Source: Melioribacteraceae bacterium (GTDB taxonomy: Bacteria > Bacteroidota > Ignavibacteria > Ignavibacteriales > Melioribacteraceae). From it: a stretch of 64,000 bases of DNA. The stretch lies in contig JAHBUP010000001.1 in NCBI GenBank assembly GCA_019638015.1, forward strand, positions 558,001-622,000, in the 5' to 3' direction. The notes under the pieces were generated by a model, which saw nothing but the letters and a program-made list of their open reading frames with translations, was not told where the DNA came from and searched no databases. How positions within the stretch are numbered: the first letter of the stretch is position 1; each line of letters opens with the position of its first letter. Shown here one piece after another: positions 54,272 to 64,000 of this stretch. The position numbers and the translations under genes were made by a program.

Positions 54272-54984
54272 TGGATGCTTTTTTCAAGTTTATCTATTAG
54301 TGGCATAAGTACGGTCTCTTCTATTGTAGAATGAACATTTAAATCATATTCTAATTCAAAAAGACTCACAATAATTTTTCTGCGCAGCTCTCGGTCGTTT
54401 TGAATTGGAACATGTTTAAGAAGAAGTTCCTTCAGATCATTCAATTTAGTTTCAATGTCAGTATGATGTTCGCTGTATTCATGAACAGAAAAATCTTTAT
54501 GAGCAATTGATTTCTTTGAATTTCTAATTCTTAATAGTTCATAAAAATAGGGGAACGCAGTAGAATTTTCATAAAGTAAATGTTCTTTTACATCTTCAAA
54601 ATATTCATTAAAAAACTGATCGATTAACTTGATTTCAGGTAAACTATTCTTTGAATATAATTCTTTTATTAGACTCTTAATTTCGGGGTACTTCTCGTTC
54701 TCATAATAATTATGTGAGTTTTTCAAATACATAATTATATCTTCGATATCACCGTTATCAAAATTTTCTTCACCCGATAAGTGGAAACCATTGTATAGGT
54801 TGGCAAATGATACAAAAACTTTTTCGCTAATATTATTTTCAAAACACAATTGCACAACTGTTTTTTCGTGCACAATAAAATTCAATCCAAAGTGTTCCAT
54901 CAATAATAAAATTGAGGGATTCTCGAAAATTATATCTGCCATTTTCATATCGGGAGTAATATATTTTTTATTTGCTAGATACAT
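54268..54984 (-). CDS. Hemerythrin-domain protein, RIC/ScdA-like
   Basis: 238 residues. An N-terminal ScdA-like part (ITPDMKMADIIFENPSILLLMEHFGLNF, about 8-35) precedes a hemerythrin-type four-helix bundle from about 82. Iron-ligand positions include SHNYY, EHLLYENSTAFPYF, YSEHHTDIE and LNVHSTIEETVLMP. RIC/YtfE relatives repair iron centres after oxidative or nitrosative stress. A TAATTTTG on the minus strand (55000-54993) would be a -7 promoter element just before the start codon, giving a nearly leaderless message. Coupled by ATGA to the LuxR-type regulator. Confidence 0.88.
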   Translation of the reverse strand: MYLANKKYITPDMKMADIIFENPSILLLMEHFGLNFIVHEKTVVQLCFENNISEKVFVSFANLYNGFHLSGEENFDNGDIEDIIMYLKNSHNYYENEKYPEIKSLIKELYSKNSLPEIKLIDQFFNEYFEDVKEHLLYENSTAFPYFYELLRIRNSKKSIAHKDFSVHEYSEHHTDIETKLNDLKELLLKHVPIQNDRELRRKIIVSLFELEYDLNVHSTIEETVLMPLIDKLEKSIH

Positions 54985-55049
54985 GTCCTATCCAAAATTA
55001 TTTCAATTAATTTAGTAACGATAAAAAGTTAAAATTAATTCACAGCCAG

Positions 55050-57830
55050 CTAATTCAAATACTTTTTAAGAAATGAGCCGGTATGCGAATTTTCATTTAG
55101 AGCAATTTCTTCAGGAGTTCCCTCCGCAACAATTTGACCCCCCTTATCCCCGGCTTCGGGGCCAAGATCAATAACCCAATCGGCACATTTAATAATATCA
55201 AGATTATGTTCAATGATAACAACCGAATTTTTATTTTCAATCAGCATTTGAAAACATCTCAGCAGTTTACTGATATCATCAAAATGAAGACCGGTTGTTG
55301 GCTCATCAAAAATAAATAGTGTATGCTGATTTGGACTATTTGTAGATAAGTGGGATGCAAGTTTTACTCGTTGAGCCTCGCCGCCAGAAAGTGTATTTGA
55401 GGGCTGACCCAATTTTATATATCCCAATCCTACATCAGAAAGTGTTTGAAGCATTCTTACTAGCTTGCTGTTATTCACAAAAAATTCAAGAGCTTCATCA
55501 ACAGTCATATTTAAAACATCAACAATATTTTTACCACGGTAAGTAATTTCTCTTGTCTCCTTTTTAAATCGGGAAGCTTTACAGTCATCGCATTCAAGGT
55601 ATAAATCGGCAAGGAATTGCATCTCAATAGTAATGTATCCTTCACCCTGGCATGTTTCGCATCTGCCGCCGGGTACGTTGAATGAAAAATATCCCGGTTT
55701 GTAACCTCTCGCTTTTGCCTGAGGTGTCGCTGCAAATAATTCCCTAATTATCTCATATCCTTTAATATAACTTATAGGATTTGAGCGGGGAGATTTACCA
55801 ATCGGAGATTGATCCACAATCTGAATATTATCAATATAACGAGCTCCCTCAATTGAATCGTGCTTTCCAATTTTGGGAGGATTGCCGCCATTAAGTTTTA
55901 CCAAACCTCCATATAAAATATCATGCACAAGAGTTGATTTGCCGGAACCACTAACACCGCTTATCACAACAAGTTTTTTAAGAGGAATGTTAACCGATAC
56001 ATTTTTCAGATTATTTTCTCTCGCACCAACTATTCTAATAAATTCGTTCACTTGTAGATTTCTTTCATTAGGTACGGGAATTGAGAGTTTGCCCGACAAA
56101 TATTTACCAGTGAGAGAATTTTCATTCCTCATTATTTCCTGAACGGTTCCGGATGCAACAATTTCGCCTCCATGAATTCCGGCTTTTGGACCCATGTCAA
56201 AAACTAAATCGGCTTCTTCCATCATTTCAGAATCATGCTCTACGACTAATACTGTATTGCCCAGGTCTCGAAGTGATTTTAATATTTTTATTAATCTTGA
56301 GTTGTCACGCGGATGTAGTCCTATGCTTGGTTCATCAAGAACATATAATGTTCCCATTAAAGCAGAGCCGAGTGAAGTAGCCAAATTAATTCGTTGTGTT
56401 TCTCCCCCCGATAATGTGCTGCTTAAACGGTCGAGCGTTAGATAACCTAATCCAACCTCATTTAAGAATGTTAATCTTTTGAAAATTTCATCATATATTC
56501 TTTGGGCTACTTCTTTATCGTAATCGCTTAATGTAAGCAATTTAAAGAAGGTTAATGCTCTTTCAATAGACATTGATACTATATCATGAATTGATCTCTC
56601 ATCAATCATAACCTGCATTGCTTCTCTGCGGAGTCTCGAGCCTTTACAAGCGGGACAAGTAGTATAACCTCGATATTTACTAAGCAAAATTCTGATCCCC
56701 ATTTTATAAGTTTTTTCTTCGAGATGTTTAAAGAATTTATCAATTCCATCAAAACCTTTAAATCCTTTTTTTACTAATGCAACTTGCTCGGCTGTTAAAT
56801 CATTGAAGGGAATATTGAGAGGAATTCGATTTTCGTTGTTCCGGATTAAATCTCGCAAATATTTGCTGTAATTTATTGTTCTCCATGGAGCAATGGCGCC
56901 TTCAAGTAACGATAATTTTGGATTTGGCACTATTAAATCCATTTCGTAACCCATTGTTTTACCGAAACCCTGGCAAACGGGACACGCGCCAAATGGATTA
57001 TTGAATGAGAAAAATCGGGGCTCCGGTTCTTCGTACCTTATTCCACAGCACTCATAAAATTTTGTGAAGTTCTTTACTTCATTCGTATCAGCGTTTATAA
57101 TTGAAGCTCTTCCTTCACCTTCCCTAAATGCAGCTTCCAATGAATCGGCGAGACTTTCGCGAACATTTCCTTTCCTTATTTTAAAACGGTCGAGAACAAC
57201 AATTATTTTATTCTTCGTTTTTGGATTCGGAATTTTTTCATTTAAATCATACAACTGGGAATTAATGTAGATTCGAAAGAATCCTTTCTTCTTGAGCAGT
57301 TCTAATTCCTCTTTTACAGAACTTCCCTCATGGATGTGAATAGGAAATCCAAGGTAGAATTTGAATTGCTCATTCTCCTGTTCAAGCCAATCTGATACAG
57401 TCCCAACAGTATCTTTTTTAACTTCTTTCCCGCAGTCGAAACAATATGTCTTACCAACACGCGCAAATAATAAACGAAGAAAATCATAAATCTCAGTACT
57501 TGTTCCCACAGTAGATCGTGGATTCCGCGACCCGGTTTTTTGCTCAATTGCAACGGCAGGGGAAATTCCATAAATAAAATCCATATCAGGCTTGTTCATA
57601 CGTTCGAGGAATTGACGTGCGTAGGAGGATAAACTTTCTACATATCTCCGCTGCCCTTCAGCATAAATTGTATCAAAAACCAGAGATGATTTACCACTGC
57701 CGCTTACTCCTGTAAACACAACTAGTTTATTACGGGGAATTTCTAGTGAAATATTTTTAAGGTTATGTTGGCGTGCCCCTTTTATAACAATTTTATCTAT
57801 CGGGTTTTTGTTCGAATTCTTCTTTGCCAT
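55050..57830 (-). CDS. uvrA: Excinuclease ABC subunit A
   Basis: 926 residues, usual UvrA length. Damage recognition ATPase of nucleotide excision repair. Two ABC modules: Walker [11 protein letters not shown] near 41-50 and again [10 protein letters not shown] in the second half, both with the [16 protein letters not shown] signatures. Zinc-finger cysteines are in [31 protein letters not shown] and ECDDC. Runs alone on the minus strand; the divergent porin starts 167 bp away. Confidence 0.97.
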   Translation of the reverse strand: MAKKNSNKNPIDKIVIKGARQHNLKNISLEIPRNKLVVFTGVSGSGKSSLVFDTIYAEGQRRYVESLSSYARQFLERMNKPDMDFIYGISPAVAIEQKTGSRNPRSTVGTSTEIYDFLRLLFARVGKTYCFDCGKEVKKDTVGTVSDWLEQENEQFKFYLGFPIHIHEGSSVKEELELLKKKGFFRIYINSQLYDLNEKIPNPKTKNKIIVVLDRFKIRKGNVRESLADSLEAAFREGEGRASIINADTNEVKNFTKFYECCGIRYEEPEPRFFSFNNPFGACPVCQGFGKTMGYEMDLIVPNPKLSLLEGAIAPWRTINYSKYLRDLIRNNENRIPLNIPFNDLTAEQVALVKKGFKGFDGIDKFFKHLEEKTYKMGIRILLSKYRGYTTCPACKGSRLRREAMQVMIDERSIHDIVSMSIERALTFFKLLTLSDYDKEVAQRIYDEIFKRLTFLNEVGLGYLTLDRLSSTLSGGETQRINLATSLGSALMGTLYVLDEPSIGLHPRDNSRLIKILKSLRDLGNTVLVVEHDSEMMEEADLVFDMGPKAGIHGGEIVASGTVQEIMRNENSLTGKYLSGKLSIPVPNERNLQVNEFIRIVGARENNLKNVSVNIPLKKLVVISGVSGSGKSTLVHDILYGGLVKLNGGNPPKIGKHDSIEGARYIDNIQIVDQSPIGKSPRSNPISYIKGYEIIRELFAATPQAKARGYKPGYFSFNVPGGRCETCQGEGYITIEMQFLADLYLECDDCKASRFKKETREITYRGKNIVDVLNMTVDEALEFFVNNSKLVRMLQTLSDVGLGYIKLGQPSNTLSGGEAQRVKLASHLSTNSPNQHTLFIFDEPTTGLHFDDISKLLRCFQMLIENKNSVVIIEHNLDIIKCADWVIDLGPEAGDKGGQIVAEGTPEEIALNENSHTGSFLKKYLN

Positions 57831-57997
57831 TTTCCATTCTTTTTAACAAGTAAAGTTATGAAAAGTGAAAGGATTGAAAAAGTAATTTGAATTAGAAATA
57901 AATAAACTGACTTAATAAGTTCCTCAAATAAGCTAAACTTATTATTCACTAATTCGATAGTGTATCGTAAAATCTAATTTAACTATAGCGGAGCGAT

Positions 57998-59206
57998 ATG
58001 AAAAAACTAATTATACTGGTAACCTTGTTGTCAAATTATATAAACGCGCAAAGCAATGATGCTTTTGGGGTTAAAGTTTCGGGGTTTATTAAGACTGATA
58101 TTATTTTAGATTCACGTCAAACTATAAGTGCCCGTGAAGGGCATTTTTTGCTTTATCCCGCTAATGAAAATTTGGATGTCAATGGTAATGATCTGAATAA
58201 TGTTACTACATTCAATACACTGGCGATACAATCAAGAGTTACGGCAAAAATTAATGCTCCAGATGCGCTTGGAGCTAAAACCGGGGGAATGCTTGAAGGA
58301 GAATTTTTTGGTACAACTGACGGAGATATAAATGGTTTTAGGTTGCGCCATGCGTTTATAACTTTGAAGTGGAACGCAACTACTTTATTAGTTGGGCAAA
58401 CATGGCATCCAATGTTTATCACGGATGTATTCCCACAGGTAGTTTCATTCAATACCGGTGCGCCGTTCCAGCCATTTTCCCGGAATCCTCAAATTAGAAT
58501 TACTCATTCAATAGATAATTTTAATTTTATCGCCGCCCTTTGTTCTCAAAGAGATGTAACCAGCATAGGTCCAATTGGCTACAGCACTAGTTATTTAAAA
58601 AACGCAATTCTGCCAAATGCACATTTTCAGCTTCAATACAATTCAACTAATCTTATTGCGGGATCAGGAATTGATTATAAAAGATTGGTACCACGCACCG
58701 AGACTGTAAAAAAAATAAAAACGGATGAAGGTGTTTCAAGTTACTCATATATAGGATATTTAAAGATTAAAACCGAATTGGCCGATTTTTTAATTGAAGG
58801 AGTTTACGGAGGTAATAATACTGATTTAATGATGCTTGGTGGTTACGGGGTTACAAACACAGACCTGAATACAGGAATTGAAAATTATTCGGCAACAAAG
58901 GCGTTCTCGGTTTGGACAGATATAAATTTTGGTAAAGATATTCAACCGGGAATATTTATCGGTTACTCTAAAAATCTTGGCTCGGATGATGAAATTAAGG
59001 GAGCAATTTATTCCAGAGCAGGAAATATTGATAATCTGTTTCGAATATCTCCACGCATAGTTTTTAATTCGGGAAAATTTAGAGTTGCGGCGGAATTCGA
59101 GATGACTTCAGCAGCCTATGGAACAACCGACAATTACGCAAAAGTCATAAATACAAAAACAGTTACAAATTATAGGGGGCTTATGGGAGTTTATTTATTT
59201 TTTTAA
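57998..59206 (+). CDS. Outer-membrane porin-like protein (DcaP-like)
   Basis: 402 residues with signal peptide (to about 18, INAQ). A porin-type barrel: VKVSGFIKTDIILDSRQT, then LAIQSRVTAKINAPDALGAKTGGMLEGEFFG, FRLRHAFITLKWNATTLLVGQTWHPMF and a closing NYRGLMGVYLFF. The GFIKTD and GQTWHP strings recall DcaP-type porins, which carry dicarboxylates and other small anions; that assignment is tentative. The chemoreceptor gene starts 15 bp after its stop with an AAGGAAGG ribosome site. Confidence 0.7.
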   Translation: MKKLIILVTLLSNYINAQSNDAFGVKVSGFIKTDIILDSRQTISAREGHFLLYPANENLDVNGNDLNNVTTFNTLAIQSRVTAKINAPDALGAKTGGMLEGEFFGTTDGDINGFRLRHAFITLKWNATTLLVGQTWHPMFITDVFPQVVSFNTGAPFQPFSRNPQIRITHSIDNFNFIAALCSQRDVTSIGPIGYSTSYLKNAILPNAHFQLQYNSTNLIAGSGIDYKRLVPRTETVKKIKTDEGVSSYSYIGYLKIKTELADFLIEGVYGGNNTDLMMLGGYGVTNTDLNTGIENYSATKAFSVWTDINFGKDIQPGIFIGYSKNLGSDDEIKGAIYSRAGNIDNLFRISPRIVFNSGKFRVAAEFEMTSAAYGTTDNYAKVINTKTVTNYRGLMGVYLFF

Positions 59207-59221
59207 TTGAAGGAAGGTACA

Positions 59222-61294
59222 ATGAAAATAAAACATATAAAAGATGTGGGGGTTTTAAAGAAGTTGGGGTTATTAATATTAGGAGTTATACTCCCGCTGT
59301 TTTTATACATATTCATTTTTTTACTTCCAAATGTTGAAGAACATTTGCTAGAAGAAAAAAGAATTGCAACAAGACATATTGTTGAGGTGGCAAAGGGAAT
59401 AGTTGAGGGCTTCACATTACAAGAGCAAAAAGGGTTGCTTTCAAAAGAGGAAGCCCAGACAAAAGCAATTAGTGCAATAAATACTTTGCGTTATAATCAA
59501 GATGATTATTTCTGGATTAATAACCTTGACCTAAAAATGGTTATGCACCCAATTAACTCAGCATTAAATGGGAAGGATATTTCAGAAAATAAAGATCCTA
59601 ATGGGGTATATATTTTTAGGGAGGCTAATAATATTGCCAAAGCTGCAGGGGGAGGATTTGTGGAGTACATGTGGCCAAAACCCGGGTATTCGCAACCCCA
59701 GCCAAAAATATCATACGTCACATTAATTAAAGAGTGGGGATGGGTGGTTGGAAGCGGGATTTATGTTGATGATGTGGCAGAACAGATAAGTGAATTTTAT
59801 ATCTCAGCTATAATTGGAATAGTTATATCACTTTTAATTGCGCTTGGTATAAGCTACTATCTTTCAACATTTATTACACGACCGTTAAAATCTTTGCAAC
59901 AAGCCGCTTCGCAAGTTGCAATAGGAGATGCTAATTATAATGTTGAGATAACTAGCGAGGATGAATTTGGTCAACTTCAAAAAGCATTCAAAGAAATGTT
60001 GAGCAGTCTAAAAGAAAAAGCCGATGTTGCCGATAGAATTTCTGTCGGAGATATGAAAGCGGATATAAATGTCAGATCAGATAAAGATGTTCTATCAAAA
60101 AGTATTCTTAAATTAAAAAATACATTGCATAATTTGGTTGAGGAGTTAAAACAATTAACTCATTCTGCAAAAGAGGGAAAACTATCCGACCGCGGGCATG
60201 CCGAGAAATTTAATGGCGGGTTCAAAGATATTATAGTGGGGGTTAATGAAACTTTAGACGCTGTAATTAAACCGGTTAATGAAGGCTCAAAAGTGTTAGA
60301 GAAAATGGCTTTAGGTGATTTTACTGTTAAGGTAACCGGCGAATTCAAGGGAGATCACCAAATAATTAAAAACAGCATTAATAGTCTGGGTGAATCACTA
60401 TCACAAATATTAAAAGAAGTAAACCAGGCTGTTGAAGCAACTGCCAGCGCCAGCAGTGAAATCTCCTCATCAACTGAGGAAATGGCCGCGGGATCGCAAG
60501 AACTTTCCTCTCAAACTTCAGAAGTAGCTTCAGCGGTTGAACAGATGACTAGAACAATTATGGAGACTACAAAAAATACCGCCGCCGCCGCTGAATCCGC
60601 TAAAGAAGCCGGACAGAAAGCAAAAGAAGGGGGCAAAGTAGTTGAAGAAACAATTTCGGGAATTGTTAAAATTACCCAGGTAGTAAATAAATCAGCCGAT
60701 ACTGTAGAAATTTTAGGAAAGAGCAGTAATCAAATTGGTGAAATTATTTTAGTTATTGATGAAATCGCAGATCAAACTAATCTACTTGCCCTTAATGCCG
60801 CAATTGAAGCCGCGAGAGCAGGTGAGCAGGGAAGAGGTTTTGCGGTTGTTGCCGATGAGGTAAGAAAACTTGCCGAGAGAACTACAAAAGCAACTAAAGA
60901 AATTGCCGATATGATTAAGCAAATACAAAGAGATACAAAGGAAGCGGTCGGCGCGATGCAGGTTGGCAAAGATGAAGTAGAAAAGGGAAAGGCGCTTGCA
61001 GAAAAAGCCGGTGCATCACTAACGCAGATTATAGAAAAAGCCAATAGTGTTATGGATATTATTACTCAAGTTGCCGCAGCAAGCGAAGAACAATCCAGCG
61101 CCGCAGAACAGATTAGTAAGAGTATCGAAGGAATTGATTCGGTTACCAGAGAATCGGCGAGCGGAATTCAGCAGGTGGCTCGCGCTTCCGAAGATTTGAA
61201 CCGACTTACTCTTGAGCTTCAAAATCTAACTACAAGATTTAAGGTAGATGATAGCGCCATAACAAAATCAAATAAATTAGCATATAATAGATAA
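59222..61294 (+). CDS. Methyl-accepting chemotaxis protein with single Cache domain
   Basis: 690 residues from the ATG at 59222, preceded by AAGGAAGG; an upstream TTG at 59207 is less likely. First membrane helix about 14-34, periplasmic sCache_2-type domain (35-190; [40 protein letters not shown] and [13 protein letters not shown]), second helix about 196-217. Then HAMP and two further HAMP-like repeats ([22 protein letters not shown]), and the signalling hairpin with the core [40 protein letters not shown]. sCache_2 receptors often bind small carboxylates. In an operon with the porin, it may sense what the porin admits. Confidence 0.93.
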   Translation: MKIKHIKDVGVLKKLGLLILGVILPLFLYIFIFLLPNVEEHLLEEKRIATRHIVEVAKGIVEGFTLQEQKGLLSKEEAQTKAISAINTLRYNQDDYFWINNLDLKMVMHPINSALNGKDISENKDPNGVYIFREANNIAKAAGGGFVEYMWPKPGYSQPQPKISYVTLIKEWGWVVGSGIYVDDVAEQISEFYISAIIGIVISLLIALGISYYLSTFITRPLKSLQQAASQVAIGDANYNVEITSEDEFGQLQKAFKEMLSSLKEKADVADRISVGDMKADINVRSDKDVLSKSILKLKNTLHNLVEELKQLTHSAKEGKLSDRGHAEKFNGGFKDIIVGVNETLDAVIKPVNEGSKVLEKMALGDFTVKVTGEFKGDHQIIKNSINSLGESLSQILKEVNQAVEATASASSEISSSTEEMAAGSQELSSQTSEVASAVEQMTRTIMETTKNTAAAAESAKEAGQKAKEGGKVVEETISGIVKITQVVNKSADTVEILGKSSNQIGEIILVIDEIADQTNLLALNAAIEAARAGEQGRGFAVVADEVRKLAERTTKATKEIADMIKQIQRDTKEAVGAMQVGKDEVEKGKALAEKAGASLTQIIEKANSVMDIITQVAAASEEQSSAAEQISKSIEGIDSVTRESASGIQQVARASEDLNRLTLELQNLTTRFKVDDSAITKSNKLAYNR

Positions 61295-61310
61295 TTCTTT
61301 TTAGTATCAA

Positions 61311-61334
61311 CGGGGATGTGAAACAACATCCCCG
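61311..61334. terminator. Terminator-like hairpin after the chemoreceptor gene
   Basis: CGGGGATGT (61311-61319) and ACATCCCCG (61326-61334) form a perfect 9-bp GC-rich stem with a 6-base loop, 16 bases after the stop. No long T-run follows. Confidence 0.6.
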
Positions 61335-61396
61335 CTAATTAAGATTCCAATCATTTCCTTAAAAATCATTACATTTGCACAAAAAATGTACGTGTA

Positions 61397-62416
61397 TTGA
61401 AACCACACTCAGAAATTCTAATAATTAATTATAAGTATCTCGGCGATTTAATTGTGTGCACGCCGGCAATTAGGGCAATCCGTAAAAGCTTTCACGATTC
61501 AAAAATTACTCTTCTCGCGAGAAAAGAATATTCAAGCGTGCTTCAGAGCAATCCCAATATTGATGAAATTATCTGGTTCGATAGCGCAACGAAAAAATTA
61601 AATGGGATTGCGAGAATAAAAGCTGAACTGGATTTTATAAAACTGTTGCGCAAGAAAAAATTTAACCGCGTCATATCATTACAGGCGGGGGATCGATACA
61701 CTCAATGGGCTTTTTTAACCGGCGCGCAAAAAAGAGTTGGACCGGAGAAACAAAAATTAAATTTTCTGTTAACTGATAAAGTGGATGTTTTTGAGGATAC
61801 AATTTCTTACCGTGAATACTATTTGAGAATCGCTGAACATGCGGGTGCTACTCGTGATGGTAATAATCTGGAATATTATATAGATAAGAAGCTCGAAGAA
61901 TGGAGAAGGGAATTTTTTATTTCAAATTCACTTGATAAAATCGGCGAATTAATCGCTATACATCCGGGCGCGAGTGAGCCAACTAAGGTATGGCCTATTG
62001 AAAAATATTTTGAGGTCATTGATAAATTGCTCGTAAAAGAGAATAGAAAAATAATTTTATTGATTGGACCTGCCGAAAAGCAATTAATTACTGAGCATAA
62101 ACTAGCATCTAATAAAAATATAGTTTTGTGCGATACATCTGATAATATTCACAAACTTGGCGCTGTACTTGAAAAGTCTAAATTGCTGATATGTAATGAT
62201 TCGGGAGCCAGGCATCTCGCGGCGGCATTGGGTATAAAAACAATAACTCTTTTTCCTGAAGATAAAATTGGATCATGGAAATTTTATGCAGAGGAGGAAA
62301 AACAATATTTTATTATTGGAAAACGAAACCTCGAGAATCCTTCAAATTATTTTTTAGATGGAATTGATGTTTCCACTGTAATACAAAAAGCTGAAGAGTT
62401 GTTGAATGAAAATTAA
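61397..62416 (+). CDS. Glycosyltransferase family 9 (heptosyltransferase-like), first of two
   Basis: 339 residues, starting from a TTG (61397); the nearest in-frame ATG upstream is cut off by a stop. GT9 features: IINYKYLGDLIVCTPAIRAIRK at the N terminus, RVISLQAGDRYTQWAFLTGAQKRVG, then the C-terminal nucleotide-sugar site IAIHPGASEPTKVWPIEKY and LICNDSGARHLAAALGIKTITLF. GT9 enzymes add heptose or similar sugars to the LPS core at the inner membrane. It overlaps the next, paralogous gene by 11 bases. Confidence 0.92.
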   Translation: MKPHSEILIINYKYLGDLIVCTPAIRAIRKSFHDSKITLLARKEYSSVLQSNPNIDEIIWFDSATKKLNGIARIKAELDFIKLLRKKKFNRVISLQAGDRYTQWAFLTGAQKRVGPEKQKLNFLLTDKVDVFEDTISYREYYLRIAEHAGATRDGNNLEYYIDKKLEEWRREFFISNSLDKIGELIAIHPGASEPTKVWPIEKYFEVIDKLLVKENRKIILLIGPAEKQLITEHKLASNKNIVLCDTSDNIHKLGAVLEKSKLLICNDSGARHLAAALGIKTITLFPEDKIGSWKFYAEEEKQYFIIGKRNLENPSNYFLDGIDVSTVIQKAEELLNEN

Positions 62417-63437
62417 TGCAAATAAAATACTAATTATAAAATGGGGTGCGCTCGGTGATATGATTATGAGTACTTCTGCCATCCGTGCTGTTAGGGAAAA
62501 TTACCCCGAAGCGCATATTGCTCTGCTCTCAAATAGTCTTATGCCTCAAATAATTCCACCGGGTACTTTGGTTGATGAGTCTATTATTTATGATGAAAAA
62601 AAATATAGAGGTATCAAATCATTTCTTGAATTATTAAAGTTAGTGTTGGTTCTAAGACGAAGGAAGTATGATTTGGCAATTAATTTAAGATGGACCTCCG
62701 ATCGTTGTGCTGTAATTGCTTATTTAAGCGGAGCAAGGGAAAGGGTTAGTTCAGGTCCTAAAAACATGATGAATCTTTATACAATTAGACTTGATCATTC
62801 TGTTGGCAGATATCATGAATTACACAGAAATTTGGATATAGTTAAAGCCGTCGGGATAAAAGTTACGAATGAAGTCCCATTTATTTTTATAAGTGAGGAG
62901 AATAAAAAATTTGCAAATGATTACTTCATTCAATTAAAATTGATAAAAGAGAGAACTGTATTGATTCATCCCGGAGCCTCAAAGCCAAACAGAGCATGGG
63001 CTCCCGAAAGATATAAGGAAATTGCGCTCCGTCTCGCCGACGAATTTAACCTAAACATATTAGTTACATGGGGAATCAATGAATTAAACTGGGCAGCTAA
63101 AGTTGCCGACGGAACCAATCATAAAATAGTTTTGGCACCTTCAACATCGTGTATTGGAGATTTAGCTGCATTAATTAAAAATTGTGCTTTATGTATTACA
63201 AATTGTACAGGTCCAATGAATGTGGCGGTTGCGGTTGAAACCCCTACGATAGCATTTTTGGGTTCCTCACATCCCGTTGATTGGGGTCCCTATTTCCCAA
63301 TTCATACAATTATAAAATCTCCAATGGATCAGGAAACATATACAGATGAAGAGGAGAGATTGGCAATGGAAGCCATTTCAATTGAAATGGCATGGAATAT
63401 AATTAAGAATAGGTGTGAAGAGTTGTTTAAAAATTAA
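62406..63437 (+). CDS. Glycosyltransferase family 9 (heptosyltransferase-like), second of two
   Basis: 343 residues, same fold as its neighbour: IIKWGALGDMIMSTSAIRAVRENYPEAHIALL, a central LAINLRWTSDRCAVIAYLSGARERVS, then VLIHPGASKPNRAWAPERYKEIA and CITNCTGPMNVAVAVETPTIAFLG. The N-terminal GALGDMI catalytic loop is closer to the heptosyltransferase norm than the YKYLGDLI of the first copy. An 11-base overlap with the preceding gene implies coupled translation, as expected for two steps on one LPS core. Confidence 0.93.
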   Translation: MKINANKILIIKWGALGDMIMSTSAIRAVRENYPEAHIALLSNSLMPQIIPPGTLVDESIIYDEKKYRGIKSFLELLKLVLVLRRRKYDLAINLRWTSDRCAVIAYLSGARERVSSGPKNMMNLYTIRLDHSVGRYHELHRNLDIVKAVGIKVTNEVPFIFISEENKKFANDYFIQLKLIKERTVLIHPGASKPNRAWAPERYKEIALRLADEFNLNILVTWGINELNWAAKVADGTNHKIVLAPSTSCIGDLAALIKNCALCITNCTGPMNVAVAVETPTIAFLGSSHPVDWGPYFPIHTIIKSPMDQETYTDEEERLAMEAISIEMAWNIIKNRCEELFKN

Positions 63438-63467
63438 CTTCTTCTCGAAAAGGTAAGAAGTTAATTT
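63431..63467. terminator. Bidirectional terminator between convergent genes
   Basis: AAATTAACTTCTT (63431-63443) and AAGAAGTTAATTT (63455-63467) form a perfect 13-bp stem with an 11-base loop. The left arm includes the GT9 stop codon; the convergent MCE-type gene ends 11 bases to the right. Confidence 0.75.
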
Positions 63468-63477
63468 CAGTCAATCT

Positions 63478-64000
63478 CTAATTACTTTTTTGATATTTCT
63501 TTTCTAATTGCATTAACTCAATAATCTTTTCATCAAGAATTTTATTTTGATTTCTGAGTTCATCAAGTTGCAGATCAATTTCTTTTTGATATTCGGCTTT
63601 GTCCCAATATCCTCTCTGTTCAAAGTAAGTTTTAAAGAGCCAGTTATGTTTTAAGGCTTCCATATTTTCTGCCAAACGGGATGCGGCTATATTAGCTTCG
63701 GCAGAAGTTTGCGTTAAATTATTAACCAGAGTTTTAACTGAATCGGATAATTTCTGATCGGCGACCAGCATTCCTAAAAGTCCTTTCCCATTTTCAACAT
63801 CTTTAATTATGCTTTGAATATCCTCAACAGCAAAATTCACGTTTTGAATAATTCTATCCACATTAGTTCCGCTGCTAACCAGAAAATCGGAAACTTGATT
63901 TAAGCGAAGAGTAATAGAATCCAAACTACGATCGGCAGTTCTTGTTATTGAAACAGCGGCACGATACAATTGTTCGTCATTAACTAATTTGCCAATAGTA
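63478..64000 (-). CDS. MCE/MlaD-family protein, 3' part (5' end outside window)
   Basis: The frame is open to the right edge, so the gene continues beyond base 64000; the apparent start at 63969 is a TTG inside it. The visible 174 residues begin TIGKLVNDEQLYRAAV, the glycine-rich linker and start of the C-terminal helical part of MCE proteins. Then come long heptad-like helices (LDSITLRLNQVSDFLVSSG, IIKDVENGKGLLGMLV) and a charged tail. MCE proteins carry phospholipids between membranes as part of an ABC system. The MCE domain itself and any ATPase/permease genes would lie to the right. Confidence 0.8.
   Translation of the reverse strand, partial: TIGKLVNDEQLYRAAVSITRTADRSLDSITLRLNQVSDFLVSSGTNVDRIIQNVNFAVEDIQSIIKDVENGKGLLGMLVADQKLSDSVKTLVNNLTQTSAEANIAASRLAENMEALKHNWLFKTYFEQRGYWDKAEYQKEIDLQLDELRNQNKILDEKIIELMQLEKKYQKSN

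Noticed and set aside
1..64000. CRISPR arrays, rRNA genes or complete insertion sequences
   Set aside because: No regularly spaced repeats, no rRNA sequence and no transposase-like frame were seen anywhere in the window.

Overview
The window is low-GC, gene-dense DNA from a Gram-negative member of the Bacteroidota/Chlorobi side of the FCB group, most likely an Ignavibacteria-type organism. Four things point there. Two secreted enzymes carry a type IX secretion (T9SS) C-terminal sorting domain of the 'LYQNYPNPFNP' kind. Promoters match the Bacteroidota pattern (TTTG, 19-20 nt, TAnnTTTG), for example in front of the HU gene. There are TonB-dependent receptors. A YpdA-type reductase points to bacillithiol. 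No species can be named from sequence alone.

Layout. Positions 1-3290 look like the end of a genomic island lying against the 3' end of a tRNA-Thr gene: the C-terminal half of a type IIG-like methylase/specificity protein, an ATPase coupled to it by an ATGA overlap, and a broken three-Cys-motif-partner (tcmP) gene cut at a palindrome. Positions 3458-18800 hold housekeeping and exported proteins: an rRNA methyltransferase, a T9SS-exported amylase with an outer-membrane receptor, HU, YpdA, a T9SS-tagged sugar dehydrogenase, two exported thioredoxin-fold proteins, a class II photolyase and a fasciclin protein. Positions 18873-25083 hold envelope proteins, an SDR, an AlkD-like repair protein, TspO and pirin. 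Positions 25525-28135 form a tight purE-purK-bicarbonate transporter operon.

Positions 28975-46956 form a loose plant-polysaccharide cluster, almost all on the minus strand: GH127, GH2, a carboxylesterase, GH5, GH9 and GH67. Together they could remove arabinose, glucuronate and ester decorations and cut beta-glucan or xylan backbones. There is no SusC/SusD pair. Small accessory genes are interspersed (GNAT acetyltransferases, DUF2200, EVE, SRPBCC), including a duplicated GNAT gene whose second copy is frameshifted.

Positions 47079-54984 concern iron and oxygen: an OprB-like porin, a fused FeoA-FeoB ferrous iron transporter with its small Cys-rich partner, a FecA-like receptor, and a hemerythrin protein translationally coupled to a LuxR-type regulator with a degenerate receiver domain. 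The rest holds uvrA, a porin plus chemoreceptor operon, two overlapping heptosyltransferase-like genes and the 3' part of an MCE/MlaD gene that runs off the right edge.

Best candidates for something undescribed: the methylase-ATPase-tcmP island, the hemerythrin/pseudo-receiver pair, the porin-chemoreceptor operon, and the SbtA-PurK-PurE coupling with its structured leader.
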